Source of the DNA: Streptomyces sp. TLI_146
Lineage (GTDB): Bacteria; Actinomycetota; Actinomycetes; Streptomycetales; Streptomycetaceae
Assembly (NCBI RefSeq): GCF_002846415.1
Contig: NZ_PJMX01000001.1
Span: 5,022,001-5,086,000, forward strand
Length of the DNA: 64,000 nt
Direction of reading: 5' to 3'
This document shows positions 61,293 through 64,000 of this stretch, one piece after another. A program made the translations under genes and the position numbers. Numbering within the stretch: the stretch's first letter is position 1; each line of letters begins with the position of its first letter. Under the pieces are notes generated by a model that worked only from the letters and a program-made list of their open reading frames with translations, made no database searches and was not told where the DNA came from.

Positions 61293-61408
61293 CCGGGCAC
61301 CTTCCCCCGTCGTTCCCGCATGCGCCCTTGTCCTCCGCGCATGCCGCCCCTCGACCGTAGGAGGCCAGGGTCATGAGATCGCAAAGCGGAGGTTGTGGCT
61401 ACGTAACG

Positions 61409-61443
61409 AAGGGCCGGGTCGGATGAGTTCCGACCCGGCCCTT
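61409..61443 (-). terminator. Terminator of the FAD oxidase gene
   Basis: A 15-bp perfect stem (AAGGGCCGGGTCGGA / TCCGACCCGGCCCTT) with loop TGAGT, between the leftward FAD oxidase stop and the WXG-like start. Confidence 0.85.
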
Positions 61444-61473
61444 ACGGGTGAAAACGCGCTCAGTCAGTTGATG

Positions 61474-61486
61474 TGACGTAACGTCA
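61474..61486. repeat. 13-bp palindrome at the oxidase stop codon
   Basis: TGACGTAACGTCA: perfect TGACGT/ACGTCA around A, overlapping the stop codon of the FAD oxidase gene. Confidence 0.6.
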
Positions 61487-62995
61487 GTCGATGCCCTGCG
61501 CGAACGAGAACACGCCGTAGGGGTCGTACTTCGACTTCACGTAGGACAGGCGGTCGTAGTTCTCGCCGTAGTACGCCGTGCGCCAGTCCGTCAGGGCCGG
61601 GTCGATGAAGTTCTGGTACGACTCGCCCTTCGAGACCGGGTCCACCGCGGCGAAGCCGTTGTCGACGAAGCGCTGGCCCGAGGCGAGCTGGTCGCCGGAG
61701 AGGATGCCGAAGGCGAACGTGTAGTACGACATCAGCAGCGTGCTGTCGCGGTGGACGTACGCCGTCGAGGTGCGCGAGACCTTGTTCGCGGCGCCGCCGA
61801 GCGCCATGATCTCGAACTTGTGGAAGTGGCCGGCCGTGCGCTCGGTGTCGAAGACGCTGACCAGCCGCGCCCACTCGGTCTCCGAGGGCGACCGGCTCAG
61901 CAGCCGGCCGCGGCCCAGGACGTGGCCGAACGGGGCGAGCTTGCCGTTCTCCGGGTCCCAGGTGTTGTTGTGGCACTGCTGCTGCGAGTACGTACCGCAG
62001 CCGAAGATCTTCATCATCGCGGACTTGTAGGTGTCCGTGTAGACGTTCTGCTGGATCGGCGCCGCGCCCGTCAGGGCGATCAGACGGGCGATCTCGGTGT
62101 CGAACTCCGCGCGCGTGCCGATCGAGGTGACGAGCAGCGTCACCAGAGGGGCGTTGCCCGCCGCCGAGTCGAACAGGTCGATGTTGGAGCGGCTGCCGAA
62201 CGTGGTCGGCGCGCTCTCCAGCCACTGGGTGAGGCCGTGCATCGCGCCGACCGCGTGGTCGTACGTGAACAGCAGCTCGGCCACGTTCAGGTTCGGCACG
62301 GCGGTCGGGGTGACCGTGTACTGGGTCACGATGCCGAAGTTGCCGCCGCCGCCGCCGCGGATCGCCCAGTACAGGTCGGGGTTGGAGGTCGGGGACGCGG
62401 TGACCTGGCGGCCGCTGGCGAGGACGACCTTCGCCGAGGTCACCTTGTCAGCGCCGAGCCCGTGCTGGCGGGTGAGCAGGCCGACGCCGCCGCCCTGGAG
62501 GAAGCCGCCGAGCGCGACCGTCGGGAACATGCCGCCGGGGATCGCCAGGCCGCTCGCGCCGAGGCCGTTGACGACGTCCACCAGCTGCGTACCGCCGCCG
62601 ACGGTCGCCGTGCCGGAGCCCGCCGTCACCGCGTTCAGCTTCGAGACGTCGATGATCAGGCCCTCGGTGGTCGAGTAGCCGCCGCCGCTGTGGCCGCCGC
62701 TGCGGGCCGTCACCGGGATGTCGTGGTACTCGGCGAAGATCAGGCTGGTCGTCACGTCGTTGGCGTTCGCCGCGTACACGACGGCCTGCGGATTGGTGAG
62801 GCTGTACTGGCCGTACTCGACGGTCTTGGCCGCCGTGTACGAGGAGTCCGACGGCAGCACCAGTCGGCCCGTCAGATTCGCGCGCAACCGGTCCCATTGG
62901 CCGGTGGTCGTGGCGGTGGCACTGGTGAACCCCGACAGGGACAGGGCCGCGGCCCCGGCCCCCGCCATCCCGATGAACGACCTGCGATTGATCAT
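61484..62995 (-). CDS. Secreted FAD-binding oxidoreductase (berberine-bridge type)
   Basis: 503 residues. A twin-arginine signal (NRRSFIGMAGAGAAALS) means it is exported folded. FAD-binding: TARSGGHSGGGYS with His102 for covalent attachment, GGGTQLVDVV and RGGGGGNFGIVT; the C-terminal BBE segment NYDRLSYVKSKYDPYGVFSF is present. It oxidises a small organic substrate such as a sugar or alkaloid with oxygen. ATG at 62995 with GGGGAG eight bases upstream was chosen over the frame from 63043. Divergent from a MocR-type regulator, a likely controller. Confidence 0.9.
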   Translation of the reverse strand: MINRRSFIGMAGAGAAALSLSGFTSATATTTGQWDRLRANLTGRLVLPSDSSYTAAKTVEYGQYSLTNPQAVVYAANANDVTTSLIFAEYHDIPVTARSGGHSGGGYSTTEGLIIDVSKLNAVTAGSGTATVGGGTQLVDVVNGLGASGLAIPGGMFPTVALGGFLQGGGVGLLTRQHGLGADKVTSAKVVLASGRQVTASPTSNPDLYWAIRGGGGGNFGIVTQYTVTPTAVPNLNVAELLFTYDHAVGAMHGLTQWLESAPTTFGSRSNIDLFDSAAGNAPLVTLLVTSIGTRAEFDTEIARLIALTGAAPIQQNVYTDTYKSAMMKIFGCGTYSQQQCHNNTWDPENGKLAPFGHVLGRGRLLSRSPSETEWARLVSVFDTERTAGHFHKFEIMALGGAANKVSRTSTAYVHRDSTLLMSYYTFAFGILSGDQLASGQRFVDNGFAAVDPVSKGESYQNFIDPALTDWRTAYYGENYDRLSYVKSKYDPYGVFSFAQGID

Positions 62996-63247
62996 GCCTT
63001 GCTCTCCCCTGTAAGCCTCGTTTGAGCGCCGAGCGGTCGGCATCCTGCCACGGATGCCGTTCGGCGGGTGGGGCAGTTGGCCAGTACGGCTCGGCCTCGA
63101 CTGTCACTCAAGTCCCGCTGGAGCTGGGCAAGTTCACGAACCGGAACGTGCGCCGCCGCGTTCAAGTGTGGAGCTTGACGTGGTCCGCGAGCTTGTCCGC
63201 GCCCCCTAGGCTGAGCGCCTGGAGACCACGTAAAAGGCGGGTGTTTC

Positions 63248-64000
63248 ATGGCGGACTCATGGGTCAATTCCGCGGAGCGGATCGGTGCCGACCTCCATGT
63301 GGAACTGGCCGGATCCGGCAGTCGGCGGGCCGCGCTCATCCGCGCGCTGCGCGCCGCCGTCCAGGACGGGCGGCTCGCGCCCGGCACCCGGCTGCCCCCG
63401 TACCGCTCGCTCGCCGCCGATCTGGGCCTGGCCCGCAACACCGTCGCCGACGCGTACGCCGAGCTCGTCGCCGAGGGCTGGCTGACCGCACGCCAGGGCT
63501 CGGGCACCCGGGTCGCGACGCGCGCCGAGCCCGTACGGGCCGCGCGCGTGCCCAAGAAGGTGCCGCGCCGGGCCACCGCCCCGGCACACAACCTGATGCA
63601 GGGCCAGCCGGACGCCGGATCGTTTCCGCGCGGCGCCTGGCTGTCGGCCGCCCGCCGCGCGCTCAACGCGGCCCCCAACGAGGCCTTCGGGCCCGGCGAT
63701 CCGCAGGGCCGCGTCGAGCTGCGCCGGGCCCTCGCCGGGTATCTGGCGCGGGTGCGGGGCGTACGGACCGCGCCCGAGCGGATCGTGGTCTGCTCCGGCT
63801 TCGCGCACGCCCTGCGGCTGCTCTTCGGCGGCCAGGTGCTGCGCGGCCCGCTCGCCGTGGAGTCGTACGGCCTCGCCTTCCACCGCTCCCTGCTCGCGGC
63901 GGAAGGCGTGCGGACCGTGCCGGTCGGACTCGACGAGCGGGGCGCGACGGTGGCGGAGCTGACGGAGGAGGCGGCGCTCAAGGGCGTACGGGCCGCGCTG
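63248..64000 (+). CDS. MocR/PdxR-type GntR regulator with aminotransferase-like domain (3' end cut off)
   Basis: At least 251 residues; it runs past the window end. Residues about 20-90: winged helix of the GntR type (ALIRALRAAVQDGRLAPGTR, LADLGLARNTVADAYAELV, GWLTARQGSGTRV). From about 115: start of a PLP-dependent aminotransferase fold (FGPGDPQGRVELRRALAGYL, IVVCSGFAHALRLLFGGQVL). MocR proteins regulate genes near themselves, often in PLP, GABA or taurine metabolism. ATG at 63248 follows AGGCGGG. Divergent from the FAD oxidase gene by 252 bp. Confidence 0.9.
   Translation, partial: MADSWVNSAERIGADLHVELAGSGSRRAALIRALRAAVQDGRLAPGTRLPPYRSLAADLGLARNTVADAYAELVAEGWLTARQGSGTRVATRAEPVRAARVPKKVPRRATAPAHNLMQGQPDAGSFPRGAWLSAARRALNAAPNEAFGPGDPQGRVELRRALAGYLARVRGVRTAPERIVVCSGFAHALRLLFGGQVLRGPLAVESYGLAFHRSLLAAEGVRTVPVGLDERGATVAELTEEAALKGVRAAL

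Overview
The window is a high-GC Streptomyces chromosome segment: strong G/C at codon third positions, GTG/TTG starts, bldG and twin-arginine secretion. From memory, gene content and order from about 2.4 to 46 kb match the S. coelicolor SCO3571-SCO3540 interval (crp, nth, nhaA, acs, tad pilus genes, bldG, hppA, topA, tmk, holB, a secreted peptidase). Much of it also matches the M. tuberculosis Rv3644c-Rv3677c neighbourhood.

Layout. 0-0.45 kb: a 58-bp tandem repeat array. 0.45-17.9 kb: NUDIX and metallo-beta-lactamase hydrolases, Crp, endonuclease III, a CoA-type NUDIX, a MarP-like periplasmic protease, a family-4 glycosidase, then leftward genes for an epoxide-hydrolase-like enzyme, a holin-like membrane protein, NhaA, acetyl-CoA synthetase and a SulP transporter fused to beta-carbonic anhydrase, and a rightward deacetylase-like lipoprotein. 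17.9-21.5 kb: a CooC-like ATPase, a Fic-like protein with a decayed active site, a HAD phosphatase, and two structured RNAs seen from their folds: a 6S-like rod at about 19.98-20.17 kb and a 6C RNA (two hairpins with C-run loops) at about 21.19-21.26 kb. 21.5-29.6 kb: a compact tad/Flp pilus operon (TadZ, TadA, TadB, TadC, Flp pilin, two TadE/G-like proteins) facing a DECH helicase. 29.6-46.1 kb: bldG and its anti-sigma partner, H+-pyrophosphatase, a lipoprotein, a methyltransferase, topA, a membrane-protein/thymidylate-kinase fusion, DNA polymerase III delta', a secreted peptidase and tRNA-Thr(CGU).

46.1-63 kb looks accessory: a GntR regulator, a glycosyltransferase, an FkbM methyltransferase, an amidohydrolase divergent from a DoxX-like gene with two shared palindromes, an Ala-rich unknown, a large STAND NTPase with 14 WD40 repeats, and a polymorphic-toxin module read leftward (WXG-like protein, RHS toxin with a short C-terminal toxin domain, small candidate immunity gene). 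A secreted FAD oxidase and a MocR-type regulator running off the end close the window.

The core part supports acetate use, bicarbonate and pH handling, DNA repair and topology, and development (bldG; a TTA codon in tadC). The accessory part is dominated by signalling and inter-cell competition functions. All family assignments rest on motifs read by eye and on memory; no database search was run.
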